In this document: piece by piece, positions 8,607 through 17,127 of the stretch
How the letters are laid out: each line of letters begins with the position of its first letter
Numbering within the stretch: position 1 is the first letter of the stretch
NCBI GenBank assembly: GCA_964390545.1
Contig: CAYMJV010000004.1
Coordinates: 1 to 64,000 of the forward strand
Reading direction: 5' to 3'
Source of the DNA: CAYMJV01 sp964390545
Lineage (GTDB): Bacteria > Desulfobacterota > BSN033 > UBA1163
Length of the DNA: 64,000 nt
The notes under the pieces: generated by a model
What the model was told of the DNA's origin: nothing
Seen by the model: only the letters and a program-made list of their open reading frames with translations
The model's database searches: none
Program-made: the position numbers and the translations under genes

Positions 8607-9392
8607 ATGAAAACTTATAATTTTTCTACCTTGGCATTAGAAATGCAGGAAATCCAAAAAATCGATTTAGAAAAAGCCATCCAAAGCATCATCCAAGGCG
8701 GACCAAAAGGTTCGTCAGCAATCCAAAACATAAGAAATAGAGAATCTACGATGCCTCGCTTAAAGTATTTCTTAGATCTCATCTCTGTTCCCTCCCTGAT
8801 CCTCTCCTTAAAGCCACGCCAACATGGAAGTTTTGCGGCAGAAAGTCCCCTCCATTTTGAACCGACGAAACTGAAACTGACAGGAATGGTCGAAGATATC
8901 ATTGCTATGGGCACGCAGACGAGGACAAGGATCCTCAACTTTGGTTTCGTTCATCCACCAAAGAAGGTGCGAGAGAATCTAAGACTAAATGGGGATGCCA
9001 AGGTTCTTCGGATCGAGCGTATAAGATTCATCAAAGGACAACCTATTTCTTATACGGTCAGTTATATCCCGTCTGATTTGGGAGCAAAGATCAATATCAA
9101 AGATCTCGTTGTTCAACCCTTAATGAACGTACTAGAAGATAAATGCAAAATTAAAATTGCAAGGGGAAGTCAAGTCATAGGGGCAACTCTGGCGGACAGT
9201 CGGGTAGCTTCCTTTCTTGAAGTCATGGCAGGTTTCCCACTGCTTAAAATTGAGAGAGTAGCTTTTGACACTAGGAAAAGACCGGTCGAGTATATTTCAA
9301 TCCTTTATCGATCTGATCGGTATCATTTTAACGTAGACTTCACAAGGAGAAGGTCAGAATCAAAAGCCCAATGGGATTATGCAGGGCCGTAA
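8607..9392 (+). CDS. UTRA-domain protein lacking the GntR HTH
   Basis: The last 165 residues (about 90-255) form a UTRA ligand-binding domain of the HutC/GntR type: VLRIERIRFIKGQPISYT followed by SYIPSDLG and, near the end, PLLKIERVAFD with VEYISILYRSDRY. HutC-type regulators carry a winged helix of about 70 residues before this domain. Here the first 75 residues (about 1-75) have no recognisable HTH, only a vague wing-like RQHGSFAAE, and reading the other two frames upstream gives none either. The protein may sense a small molecule and act through a partner, or it may be a decayed regulator. Bactofilin follows after 36 bases. Confidence 0.7.
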   Translation: MKTYNFSTLALEMQEIQKIDLEKAIQSIIQGGPKGSSAIQNIRNRESTMPRLKYFLDLISVPSLILSLKPRQHGSFAAESPLHFEPTKLKLTGMVEDIIAMGTQTRTRILNFGFVHPPKKVRENLRLNGDAKVLRIERIRFIKGQPISYTVSYIPSDLGAKINIKDLVVQPLMNVLEDKCKIKIARGSQVIGATLADSRVASFLEVMAGFPLLKIERVAFDTRKRPVEYISILYRSDRYHFNVDFTRRRSESKAQWDYAGP

Positions 9393-9428
9393 TCACGATT
9401 CCCTAACTCACAACATACTTGGGCAACC

Positions 9429-9824
9429 ATGAAAGAAAGCTCAGAAAAAATTGACGTTTTTTTGAATAGGGATTCTGTCTTCGAAGGGAAGATGACCTTT
9501 GAAGGGGTATTTCGTCTCGATGGGAAAGTGGTGGGAGAGATCCTCAATAGTGGGACGCTCATCTTAGGCGAGACGGCTATCGTCAAGGGGACGTTAGGAG
9601 TCAATGCCCTAATCCTCAACGGGAGGGTGGAAGGCGAAGTGAATGCCAGAGAACGAGTAGAGATCCATTCTAAAGGGAAGATCTATGGAACCATTATGGC
9701 TCCGATTCTTGTTATTCAGGATGGCGGGATCTTTGAGGGAAATTGTAAAATGGTTTCCAAATCTGATGATGAAAGTCATTTGGAGGGTGGCAGAACAGAC
9801 ATGAAATCAGAACTTAAGATCTGA
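9429..9824 (+). CDS. Bactofilin (polymer-forming cytoskeletal protein)
   Basis: A 131-residue bactofilin: a short N-terminal tail, a central right-handed beta-helix core (about 18-108) with the repeating glycine/hydrophobic pattern G-x-V-x-G-x-I, and a hydrophilic C-tail. Bactofilins self-assemble into filaments that position cell-wall enzymes or polar proteins. It is the middle gene of a plus-strand trio (UTRA protein, bactofilin, small secreted protein; gaps 36 and 12 bases). No M23 peptidase, the common bactofilin partner, is adjacent; the nearest is at 33.8 kb. Confidence 0.9.
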   Translation: MKESSEKIDVFLNRDSVFEGKMTFEGVFRLDGKVVGEILNSGTLILGETAIVKGTLGVNALILNGRVEGEVNARERVEIHSKGKIYGTIMAPILVIQDGGIFEGNCKMVSKSDDESHLEGGRTDMKSELKI

Positions 9825-9836
9825 GGGGTCTTAAAA

Positions 9837-10169
9837 ATGTTCGTCAAGAAAATTCTATGGTTTATTCTGATGGTACCTATTTTGGGGTCATGGCTTACAA
9901 TTTCTCCAGTTTATGCTAAGGAGAATTCATTGCAATACCAACTCTTGGATCATGCTGGAAAGTCGTATTCATGGGCTCAAGACCCTTCTTACTTAGACTA
10001 TGATCTTGCCTTGCGAAAGTATGTAGCCGATCGAATTCTTAAACGATTCGGTATCGCCCTCGACCCAAAAATCTATTCCGGGTTTGACCTCCTTGACATC
10101 GAAGCTCTTTTCAAGTGTAAAAAATCAGAAGAACCTTTCGACCTCTTCTTAAAAATGTTTTCCAAATAA
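9837..10169 (+). CDS. Small secreted protein, unknown
   Basis: A 110-residue protein with a signal peptide (MFVKKILWFILM... cleaved near VYA-KEN, residue 27). The mature part is about 80 residues, charged and helical-looking, with a single cysteine (FKCKK). I recognise no family. It starts 12 bases after the bactofilin stop and is almost certainly co-transcribed with it, which suggests an envelope role connected to the bactofilin filament; that link is inference. Confidence 0.65.
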   Translation: MFVKKILWFILMVPILGSWLTISPVYAKENSLQYQLLDHAGKSYSWAQDPSYLDYDLALRKYVADRILKRFGIALDPKIYSGFDLLDIEALFKCKKSEEPFDLFLKMFSK

Positions 10170-10272
10170 CTCTCGTGTTATCTGAAGATGGGTTTTGAGA
10201 ATTTCTCCTGTCACCTAAGCTGGGTATTAGATTTTGGTTGAAATCATTGCGTGTGCGCTGTCAGAAGATCGA

Positions 10273-11061
10273 TCACAAACTCTTCAAGAACGTTATCAGA
10301 TTGGTGTTAAAGTCCTCCGGTTGTTCTACATTGGATAGGTGGCGGGCAGATTTGATGATCACAAGTTTTGAGTTGGGTATTCGTTGATGCATGGCCTCCG
10401 AGGCGGCCACTGGAGTTCCAGGATCGTCCTCTCCTACCATGATGAGTGTGGGAATTTTAATCTCAGAGAGTCGGTTCAAGTAATTGAGCTTCCGAATCGC
10501 ATAAATACAGCCAAGATAACCTTTCGCCGGTGTGGCCAGAAATTCCTCTCGGATGACTCCCAGCATGTAAGGATTCAAGTTGAGAAAGGTTGGGGTAAAC
10601 CACCGTTCCATGGTTGGCTCCCACTGAGAAGCCACACCTTTTTCACGAACGGCATCGATACGTTCCTGCCATATGGGCTGCGCCTCTTCAGGAACGACGG
10701 CCATGGTGTCGCAGAGGGCGAGGCTCTTCAGCCGTTTGGGATAATTCAAGGCGATGCTCTGTCCGATCATTCCACCCATGGAGAGGCCAACCCAGTGAAC
10801 TTGATCGATCCCGAGAGCATCTAACAGAGCAACGGCATCTTCCCCCAGCAGATCAAGAGTATAAACCCCTGGGGGTGCTTCGCTTTTACCATGGCCACGG
10901 GTATCATATCGAAGGATCTGGAAAAGAGATTCCAACACCTTCCTCTGGGGGTTCCACATCAAAAGACTTGAGCCAAGGGAATGGCTCAGGATTAGGAAAG
11001 GGCCATCTTTGTTACCCGAGAGTTCGTAATTCATTTGAATCCCATTGGCTTTGATGAGCAT
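10273..11061 (-). CDS. Alpha/beta hydrolase, 3-oxoadipate enol-lactonase-like (copy B)
   Basis: Paralogue of the gene at 7401-8216, 262 residues, starting with the same MLIKANGIQMNYELSG and keeping every catalytic landmark: HSLG, RGHGKS, GLSMGG, GEDDPGTP, ARHLSNVEQ. Differences are spread evenly, so the duplication is not recent. It ends at FLKSL, without the extra residues copy A has. The copies probably act on related esters or lactones; no pathway genes accompany either. Confidence 0.85.
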   Translation of the reverse strand: MLIKANGIQMNYELSGNKDGPFLILSHSLGSSLLMWNPQRKVLESLFQILRYDTRGHGKSEAPPGVYTLDLLGEDAVALLDALGIDQVHWVGLSMGGMIGQSIALNYPKRLKSLALCDTMAVVPEEAQPIWQERIDAVREKGVASQWEPTMERWFTPTFLNLNPYMLGVIREEFLATPAKGYLGCIYAIRKLNYLNRLSEIKIPTLIMVGEDDPGTPVAASEAMHQRIPNSKLVIIKSARHLSNVEQPEDFNTNLITFLKSL

Positions 11062-11165
11062 CGTTTCTCCTTACCTCTATGTTTCGAGAACCTTCAATGC
11101 CTCGGGCGCTGTTACCCACAGAATAGATAGGCACTCACTGCTTGTCAACAGAAATTCTTGAGAGA

Positions 11166-12299
11166 TTAATCATTCATTCGGTTCACCACTCCTTCATTCG
11201 ATAGACCTAACGTTTCACCAAATTTCATGGTAATAAACTTTCCTTCCTCAATACCATCTTCTCGTAGGGCTTTCCTCAAGTAGGCAGGTGGTTCTCCGAG
11301 AGGTTCGTCTGAGAGTTTGAATGTTCCCCAGTGACCGGCTATTGCTATTTGGGAATGCGTATCTTTTAGAATCTTGATCGCCTCTGAAGGATCGACATGG
11401 ACCGGGCTCATGAACCAGCGAGGTCTGTAAGCGCCAATGGGAATGATCGAGATCTGAATGGGGCCGAAGCGGTGTCCGATTTCCTTGAAAATAGGGGAAT
11501 AGCCTGTATCTCCTGCGAAAAAGATCTTACCCAGCTTGCTTTCGATCACCCAACCAGACCAAAGCGTTTCATTTCTATCAAAAAGTGTCCGGTTTGAGAA
11601 GTGTTGAATAGGGACGGAATGAACCTTCAAACCGTGGAAGGGACAGGTTTGCCACCAGTCCAGCTCGACAACATTCTTTATCTTTCTCTTTTCAAACCAT
11701 CTTGCAATACCCAAAGGAACAAAATAGGTAGGTTCATTTCCAAGGCGTTCCACGGTTGGAGCATCCAAATGGTCGTAGTGATTGTGGCTGATCAGGACAG
11801 TATGGATGGGTGGGAGTCCGTCAAAAGGGACTCCTAAAGGCGCCACTCGGTTAATTCCCAAAAAGGAGTTGGGTCCGCAATAGTCACTGAATTGGGGGTC
11901 GGTGAGGATATTGGTCCCTTCTATTTGAATGAGAAAGGTGGAGTGACCGATCCAGGTGATCTGTACCTGGGCTGAGTCGGGTTGTTTGATGAGCGAAGTC
12001 GCTGGTTGAACACTCTCTGGTTTGTAATTCGAAACTTCCTCAGGGGGGATGGGTGAAATTTCTTTAGGTCCCAGACCGAACCGCCAGCGCAGAAAATCGC
12101 CGAAGCCTCGTTCAGAAGGTCTGTATAGATTCTGAAATCCTTTTGGTGTGTGATGGGGTGGTAAAGGATTTGCTTCTTTAGGCTGCTCCAAGCCCACACA
12201 ACCTATTAATATGCAAAGGAACAGGGATACCATTACCCACATATGGAATGATAGAATGGACAGACCAAGATGGTCCCTGTCTAGGGTCCATCCTGTCAT
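11166..12299 (-). CDS. MBL-fold metallo-hydrolase, NAPE-PLD-like lipoprotein
   Basis: A 377-residue metallo-beta-lactamase-fold protein of the N-acyl-phosphatidylethanolamine phospholipase D type. Metal-binding motifs are HNHYDH, the aspartate in FAGDTGYS and the histidine in AGHWGTF. The N-terminus has a hydrophobic stretch ending in LIGC, a plausible lipobox, so the enzyme may be anchored in the envelope. The start is uncertain: the first ATG (12299) has no clear ribosome-binding site, and an internal Met at 12242 would place the lipobox closer to the N-terminus. A phosphodiesterase acting on lipids or related molecules is the family expectation. Confidence 0.82.
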   Translation of the reverse strand: MTGWTLDRDHLGLSILSFHMWVMVSLFLCILIGCVGLEQPKEANPLPPHHTPKGFQNLYRPSERGFGDFLRWRFGLGPKEISPIPPEEVSNYKPESVQPATSLIKQPDSAQVQITWIGHSTFLIQIEGTNILTDPQFSDYCGPNSFLGINRVAPLGVPFDGLPPIHTVLISHNHYDHLDAPTVERLGNEPTYFVPLGIARWFEKRKIKNVVELDWWQTCPFHGLKVHSVPIQHFSNRTLFDRNETLWSGWVIESKLGKIFFAGDTGYSPIFKEIGHRFGPIQISIIPIGAYRPRWFMSPVHVDPSEAIKILKDTHSQIAIAGHWGTFKLSDEPLGEPPAYLRKALREDGIEEGKFITMKFGETLGLSNEGVVNRMND

Positions 12300-12381
12300 G
12301 GGATTTTATTGAACATTCTAATAGGGATTTTTGCTGCGATCAACATAGAAAAATACCTCCTAGTAAATGATTCTCTTGGAT

Positions 12382-12410
12382 TTGACAATGTCTTTTTTTC
12401 ACTATATCAT
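12382..12410 (+). promoter_or_regulatory. Sigma-70 promoter of the dpp operon
   Basis: TTGACA at 12382-12387, a 17-base spacer and TATCAT at 12405-12410, about 70 bases upstream of dppA, in an AT-rich region. This is the best-formed promoter in the window. A strong AAAGGAGGAG Shine-Dalgarno follows just before the dppA start. Confidence 0.6.
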
Positions 12411-12477
12411 TTGTCCTTGAAGTTACATTCCTGTTGGGGGGAATGCTCTAAATCAAACACAAGAAAGGAGGAGAGAA

Positions 12478-14148
12478 ATGATGAAGAAGGTAGTAATCTT
12501 AGTTTGTATATTTATGCTGTTGATCGCTGTTAGTGCGCTTGCTCAGGCCACCAAGAAGACTGGACCCCCTGCTCAACCCGCAGCGAAAAAGGAAACTCTC
12601 GCGCAAGCTCCGAAGAAGGGGGGGACACTCGTATTTGGCCGTGGGGGCGACAGCGTAGGGTTGGACCCAGCCTATGAAACGGATGGCAACTCCTTCATGA
12701 TCTGCGACAACGTCCATGAGGCTCTCGTCTTCTATAAGGAGGAGTCCACAGCACTGGAGCCAGGATTGGCTTCCTCTTGGAGCATCAGTCCCGATGGTCT
12801 GACTTACACATTCAAACTGCGTAAGGGAGTGAAATTCCATGATGGCACCCCATTCAACGCTGATGCGGTCGTCTTTTCTCATGGCCGGATGATGAAGGAG
12901 CGTAAGGTCAAATTCTTTGGTAAAGGCTGGGATATCCCAAAGCAGGAGCGTCCGCCCGAATATTGGGTTTCCATGGAGATGGATAACACCATTGATTCGA
13001 TTGAGGCCGTGGATGAGTACACGGTGCTTTACAAACTCAAAAGGGTTGAGGCACCCTTCATAGCCAATATGGGCATGGACTTTGCTGATATCATCAGTCC
13101 GACAGCCTTCATGAAAGATCCAGGAGGTGCTGTTCGTAACCCTGTTGGCACAGGTCCGTACAAATTCGTCAAGTGGGTCAAGGATGACAGCCTAACCCTG
13201 GAAGCCTTTAAGGATTACTGGGACAAGGCCAAGGGCCCCTATATGGACAGGGTGGTATTTCGGGTCATTCCTGAGAACTCAGTCCGATTCTTGGAGCTGA
13301 AGGCCGGTGGCATTCACATCTGCCAGTTTCCCAATGCGGCCGACATTCCCATGGCCAAGAAAGACCCTAAGCTCTGGGTTCCTACTCAACCGGGGATGAA
13401 TATCGGCTACCTGGGTTATAACCTCAAAAAAGAACCTTGGAAAAGTAATGTCAAACTGCGCAGAGCCATTGCCCACGCCATCAACCGCAAGGCGATCGTA
13501 GACAATATCTACCAGGGCATGGGGGAAGTGGCTAAGAATTGCATCCCACCTACGATGTGGGGCTATAACAAAGATGTTCCAGGGTATTCTTACGACGTTG
13601 AGTTGGCCAAGAAGCTGCTTGCCGAGGCCGGCTATCCAGAAGGAAAAGGCTTACCTGAAATAACCCTCTGGTCCATGCCGGTTCCCAGACCTTATAACCC
13701 CGAAGGTCTGAAGGTTGGCGTGGCCATGATCGGCGACCTCAAAAAGGTCGGTATCAACTCCCGCATCGTCAGCTATGACTGGGGGACTTACCTGAAGCGT
13801 CAGCGGGAACAACCAGAGGATATGGACCTCTTCCAGCTTGGCTGGACTGGCGATAATGGTGACCCTGACAACTTTTTAGCTGTGCTCTTCGACGGCCTTG
13901 CCAATCCAGCTGTCCGCACCCAGTGGCATAACGAGACCTACCATAAGTACATGCTGGACGGTAAACAGACCATCGACCAGGCAAAGCGTGCCGAGATCTA
14001 CCAAAAAGCACTCCAACTCATGTACGATGAGTGTCCTGTGATCCCCATTGCCCACTCGACGGTTATGTGGCCAGCTGTGAAAAAAGTCCAGAATTTCAAA
14101 CTCCATCCCACCGGATCCGTTATGTTGAGGAGTGTGTGGCTGCAGTAA
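12478..14148 (+). CDS. dppA: Peptide ABC transporter substrate-binding protein
   Basis: Periplasmic solute-binding protein of family 5 (556 residues). A signal peptide ends near residue 22 (VSALAQ), followed by a low-complexity Lys/Pro/Ala linker to residue 45. Typical landmarks are LEPGLASSWSISPDG and TFKLRKGVKFHDGTPF, then NPVGTGPYKFVKW. It delivers oligopeptides, or another family 5 ligand such as nickel or glycosides, to the permease encoded downstream. It is the first gene of dppABCDF, with its own promoter and a strong ribosome-binding site. A stem-loop follows the stop codon. The dpp symbol denotes the transporter type; the peptide substrate is not proven. Confidence 0.9.
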   Translation: MMKKVVILVCIFMLLIAVSALAQATKKTGPPAQPAAKKETLAQAPKKGGTLVFGRGGDSVGLDPAYETDGNSFMICDNVHEALVFYKEESTALEPGLASSWSISPDGLTYTFKLRKGVKFHDGTPFNADAVVFSHGRMMKERKVKFFGKGWDIPKQERPPEYWVSMEMDNTIDSIEAVDEYTVLYKLKRVEAPFIANMGMDFADIISPTAFMKDPGGAVRNPVGTGPYKFVKWVKDDSLTLEAFKDYWDKAKGPYMDRVVFRVIPENSVRFLELKAGGIHICQFPNAADIPMAKKDPKLWVPTQPGMNIGYLGYNLKKEPWKSNVKLRRAIAHAINRKAIVDNIYQGMGEVAKNCIPPTMWGYNKDVPGYSYDVELAKKLLAEAGYPEGKGLPEITLWSMPVPRPYNPEGLKVGVAMIGDLKKVGINSRIVSYDWGTYLKRQREQPEDMDLFQLGWTGDNGDPDNFLAVLFDGLANPAVRTQWHNETYHKYMLDGKQTIDQAKRAEIYQKALQLMYDECPVIPIAHSTVMWPAVKKVQNFKLHPTGSVMLRSVWLQ

Positions 14149-14156
14149 GCTAATCT

Positions 14157-14192
14157 GGGCCTGGGAAAGAGGGTGATCTCTTTCCTAGGCCC
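14157..14192 (+). promoter_or_regulatory. Stem-loop between dppA and dppB
   Basis: GGGCCTGGGAAAGA (14157-14170) pairs with TCTTTCCTAGGCCC (14179-14192) with a single G-U wobble. No T-run follows, and the downstream genes need transcription from dppA. A hairpin here would protect the dppA message from 3' decay and let the binding protein be made in excess over the membrane parts, as known for malE-malF. Function is inferred from position. Confidence 0.6.
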
Positions 14193-14219
14193 AAGCTGTA
14201 ACCTAGTCCCTTTCAAATC

Positions 14220-15224
14220 ATGATCGGCTTTATCATTCGGCGAACCCTAGTTGTCATTCCCACCATTCTCGGGATAACGATCATCATCTTCATGATGCTG
14301 GCTATCACGCCTGGAGATCCTGCTGAGCTGTTGTTAGGTGAGCGAGCGACCAAAGACTCCCTGGAGGCCATGCGGGAATATTTAGGCCTCAACAAGCCCC
14401 TTTACGTCCAGTACGGCATTTTCCTCAAAAGAGTGGCTAAGTTCGATCTGGGCGAGACCATTTGGACACGTCAGAAGGTCTACATAGAAATCATGGAGCG
14501 CTTTCCAGCTACCATTGAGCTGACTCTTGCTGCTATGATCGTCAGTAGTTTCTTCGGAGTCCTCCTTGGAATTATATCAGCTACAAAGCAGTATTCATGG
14601 TTCGACTATGCCAGCATGGTCGGTTCGCTTTTTGGAGTCAGTATGCCCGTTTTCTGGCTGGGGTTGATGCTCATGCTGATCTTTTCGCTAACCCTCGGCT
14701 GGTTCCCTATGTCAGGACGGTTGGGAGTGGACATAGACCTAACCATTATCACTAACTTTTATGTTCTCGATGCCATTCTGACAAGGAATTGGGCGGCCCT
14801 CAAAGATGCATTAATGCACCTGGCTTTACCAGCCACGGCCCTGAGTACAATCCCCCTTGCTATTGTGGCCAGGATGACTCGATCATCCATGCTGGAGGTG
14901 CTCAGGCAGGACTACATCAAGACAGCAAGGGCTAAAGGGCTGAGTGAAGTGAAGATCGTTCTGAAACATGCTCTCAGAAACGGATTGATTCCGATCGTGA
15001 CCGTAGTCGGCCTTCAATTCGGCATCCTTCTGGGCGGAGCGATTCTGACCGAAACGGTATTTGCCTGGCCTGGAATAGGGAAGTGGCTCTTTGATGGTGT
15101 AGTTAAGCGGGATTATATGGTCATCCAGGGTGGAACTCTGCTTGTAGCCACCATCTTTGTTTTCATCAACCTTATCGTGGATATACTCTATGCCATCATC
15201 AACCCTCGAATCAGCGTGAAGTAG
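14220..15224 (+). CDS. dppB: Peptide ABC transporter permease, DppB type
   Basis: Inner-membrane permease of 334 residues with an N-terminal helix (about 5-28), a periplasmic loop and five further helices. The cytoplasmic EAA loop that docks the ATPases is visible as DYIKTARAKGLSEVKIVLKHALRN. PGDPAELLLGERA after helix 1 is typical of DppB/OppB. Its partner dppC begins 3 bases after the stop codon. Confidence 0.93.
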   Translation: MIGFIIRRTLVVIPTILGITIIIFMMLAITPGDPAELLLGERATKDSLEAMREYLGLNKPLYVQYGIFLKRVAKFDLGETIWTRQKVYIEIMERFPATIELTLAAMIVSSFFGVLLGIISATKQYSWFDYASMVGSLFGVSMPVFWLGLMLMLIFSLTLGWFPMSGRLGVDIDLTIITNFYVLDAILTRNWAALKDALMHLALPATALSTIPLAIVARMTRSSMLEVLRQDYIKTARAKGLSEVKIVLKHALRNGLIPIVTVVGLQFGILLGGAILTETVFAWPGIGKWLFDGVVKRDYMVIQGGTLLVATIFVFINLIVDILYAIINPRISVK

Positions 15225-15227
15225 TCT

Positions 15228-16145
15228 ATGGCAGAGAATAAAAACCAAAAGATAAGTTTTTGGGCTAGAATAACAAATCCTGAGGATAGGCACCCTTTCT
15301 TCGACCAGATTGAGAAGCTTTTTAAGAACCGGACTGGGGTGGCTGGTCTGATCATCATCACCCTCTTCGCCTTAACTGCTATCCTTGCTCCCGCGATCAC
15401 TCCTCACGATCCAGATGAAAATTCCCTCTATGACCAACTCAAACCACCCGTGTGGAATGAGGGAGGATCAACCAAAAACCTTCTCGGCACGGATGACCTG
15501 GGTCGGGACATGTTGTCAAGGCTGATTTATGGGGCACGGGTATCGCTGACTCTGGGCATCGTGAGCGTAGGAATAGCCCTTGTCTGTGGCTCCATACTGG
15601 GAGCCCTTGCCGGATTCTACAAAGGTTGGCCAGACAACTTGATCATGCGCTTAATGGATATCATCTTGGCTTTCCCCTACATCCTGCTGGCTATCGTAAT
15701 TGTCGCCTATTTGGGACCCAGTTTGAGGAATGCCATGATGGCCATCGGTATCATCAACATCCCTCGTTTTGCCCGCATCATTCGGGCCTCGGTCATAGAG
15801 GAGTACGAGAAAGACTATGTCACTGCCGCCAGAGCAGTGGGTGCCAACAACAGGCGGATCATCTTCAATGCCATCTTTCCAAACTGTTTGGCCCCGATCA
15901 TTGTCCAAGCCAGCCTGGGTTTTGGAGAGGCCATTCTGAGTGGTGCTGGTCTGAGCTTTCTGGGCCTTGGTGCTCAGCCTCCTCTCTCAGAGTGGGGAGC
16001 GATGATTGCTCAAGGTCGATCCATGATCCTTCGGGCTTGGTGGGTCATGACCTACCCGGGGATTGCCATCCTTCTGGCCGTGCTAGGCTTTAACCTCCTC
16101 GGCGACGGCCTGCGCGACGCTCTGGATCCTAGGCTGAGGGACTAA
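15228..16145 (+). CDS. dppC: Peptide ABC transporter permease, DppC type
   Basis: Second permease (305 residues), with the OppC_N-like first helix (about 38-60), the LLGTDDLGRDMLSRLIYGARVSL signature, and the EAA loop around DYVTAARAVGANNRRIIF. The last residues LRDALDPRLRD are the family hallmark. It forms the membrane channel with DppB. It lies 3 bases after dppB and 4 bases before dppD. Confidence 0.93.
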   Translation: MAENKNQKISFWARITNPEDRHPFFDQIEKLFKNRTGVAGLIIITLFALTAILAPAITPHDPDENSLYDQLKPPVWNEGGSTKNLLGTDDLGRDMLSRLIYGARVSLTLGIVSVGIALVCGSILGALAGFYKGWPDNLIMRLMDIILAFPYILLAIVIVAYLGPSLRNAMMAIGIINIPRFARIIRASVIEEYEKDYVTAARAVGANNRRIIFNAIFPNCLAPIIVQASLGFGEAILSGAGLSFLGLGAQPPLSEWGAMIAQGRSMILRAWWVMTYPGIAILLAVLGFNLLGDGLRDALDPRLRD

Positions 16146-16149
16146 GGGC

Positions 16150-17127
16150 ATGAGCGCCGAACACCTCCTGGAGATCCGAAACCTTAAAACCTACTTTGAT
16201 GTTCGCGGTGGTGTCCTCAAGGCCGTGGATGACGTGAGTTTTACGATCGCGGCAGGAGAAACCTTGGGCCTTGTGGGCGAATCCGGCTGCGGCAAGACCG
16301 TTACTGCCAATTCCGTCATGCGTCTTGTCCCGATCCCACCCGGACGTATTGCAGGAGGCGAGATTCTCTTTGAGGGGATTGACATTCTAAAACTGCCTAC
16401 ATCCGAGATGAGGAAGGTGAGGGGTAGCAAGATCTCTATGATCTTTCAGGAGCCGATGACTTCGCTCAACCCAGTTTTCACAGTGGGCGATCAGGTGGCC
16501 GAAGTGATCCACCTTCATGAAAAGCTCTCTCAACGAGAGATTCGAGATAGGGTCATTGAGGTCTTCCGTCTCGTGCGTATTCCAGCCCCTGAAACACGCA
16601 TCAACGAATACCCTCATCAGATGAGTGGGGGGATGCGCCAGCGGGTCATCATCGCCATGGCCTTGGCCTGTAACCCCAAGTTGATGATCGCTGATGAACC
16701 GAGCACGGCGTTGGACGTAACCATCCAAGCCCAGATCCTCGATCTGATGAACAGGCTAAAGGAAGAGACCGGTGCCTCCATTCTGTTTATTACGCACGAC
16801 CTGGGAGTGATCGCTGAGATGGCTCAGAGGGTAGCCGTGATGTATGCTGGAAAAATCATGGAAGGGGCTGACGTGGACACCCTCTTCAACGAACCTAAGC
16901 ATCCCTACACGATCGGTCTGATGAATTCCATCCCTATCTTGGGTATCGGGAAGAAAGAAAAGCGGCTGAACACGATCCCTGGGGTGGTTCCTTCCCTCTT
17001 CAAACTGCCTCAAGGCTGCCTCTTCCACGAACGTTGCTCGGTAGCGCACACTGAGTGTGATCAATTGGAACCTCCAATGATCGACCTGGGCAATGGTCAC
17101 ATCGTACGGTGTCACAAATATGCCTGA
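16150..17127 (+). CDS. dppD: Peptide ABC transporter ATP-binding protein, DppD type
   Basis: A 325-residue ABC ATPase. Walker A GESGCGKT, Q-loop FQEPMTSLNPV, signature MSGGMRQR, Walker B LMIADEPSTALD and switch His in ITHDLG are all intact. The C-terminal oligopeptide-transporter extension contains CLFHERCSVAHTEC, the cysteine-rich segment of this subfamily, three cysteines of which often bind a 4Fe-4S cluster. It energises uptake with DppF, whose start overlaps its stop by 8 bases. Confidence 0.94.
   Translation: MSAEHLLEIRNLKTYFDVRGGVLKAVDDVSFTIAAGETLGLVGESGCGKTVTANSVMRLVPIPPGRIAGGEILFEGIDILKLPTSEMRKVRGSKISMIFQEPMTSLNPVFTVGDQVAEVIHLHEKLSQREIRDRVIEVFRLVRIPAPETRINEYPHQMSGGMRQRVIIAMALACNPKLMIADEPSTALDVTIQAQILDLMNRLKEETGASILFITHDLGVIAEMAQRVAVMYAGKIMEGADVDTLFNEPKHPYTIGLMNSIPILGIGKKEKRLNTIPGVVPSLFKLPQGCLFHERCSVAHTECDQLEPPMIDLGNGHIVRCHKYA

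Noticed and set aside
10273..11061. A beta-ketoadipate (aromatic degradation) pathway around the enol-lactonase-like genes
   Set aside because: No pcaBCHGIJ-type genes are present nearby; the hydrolases are only family members.
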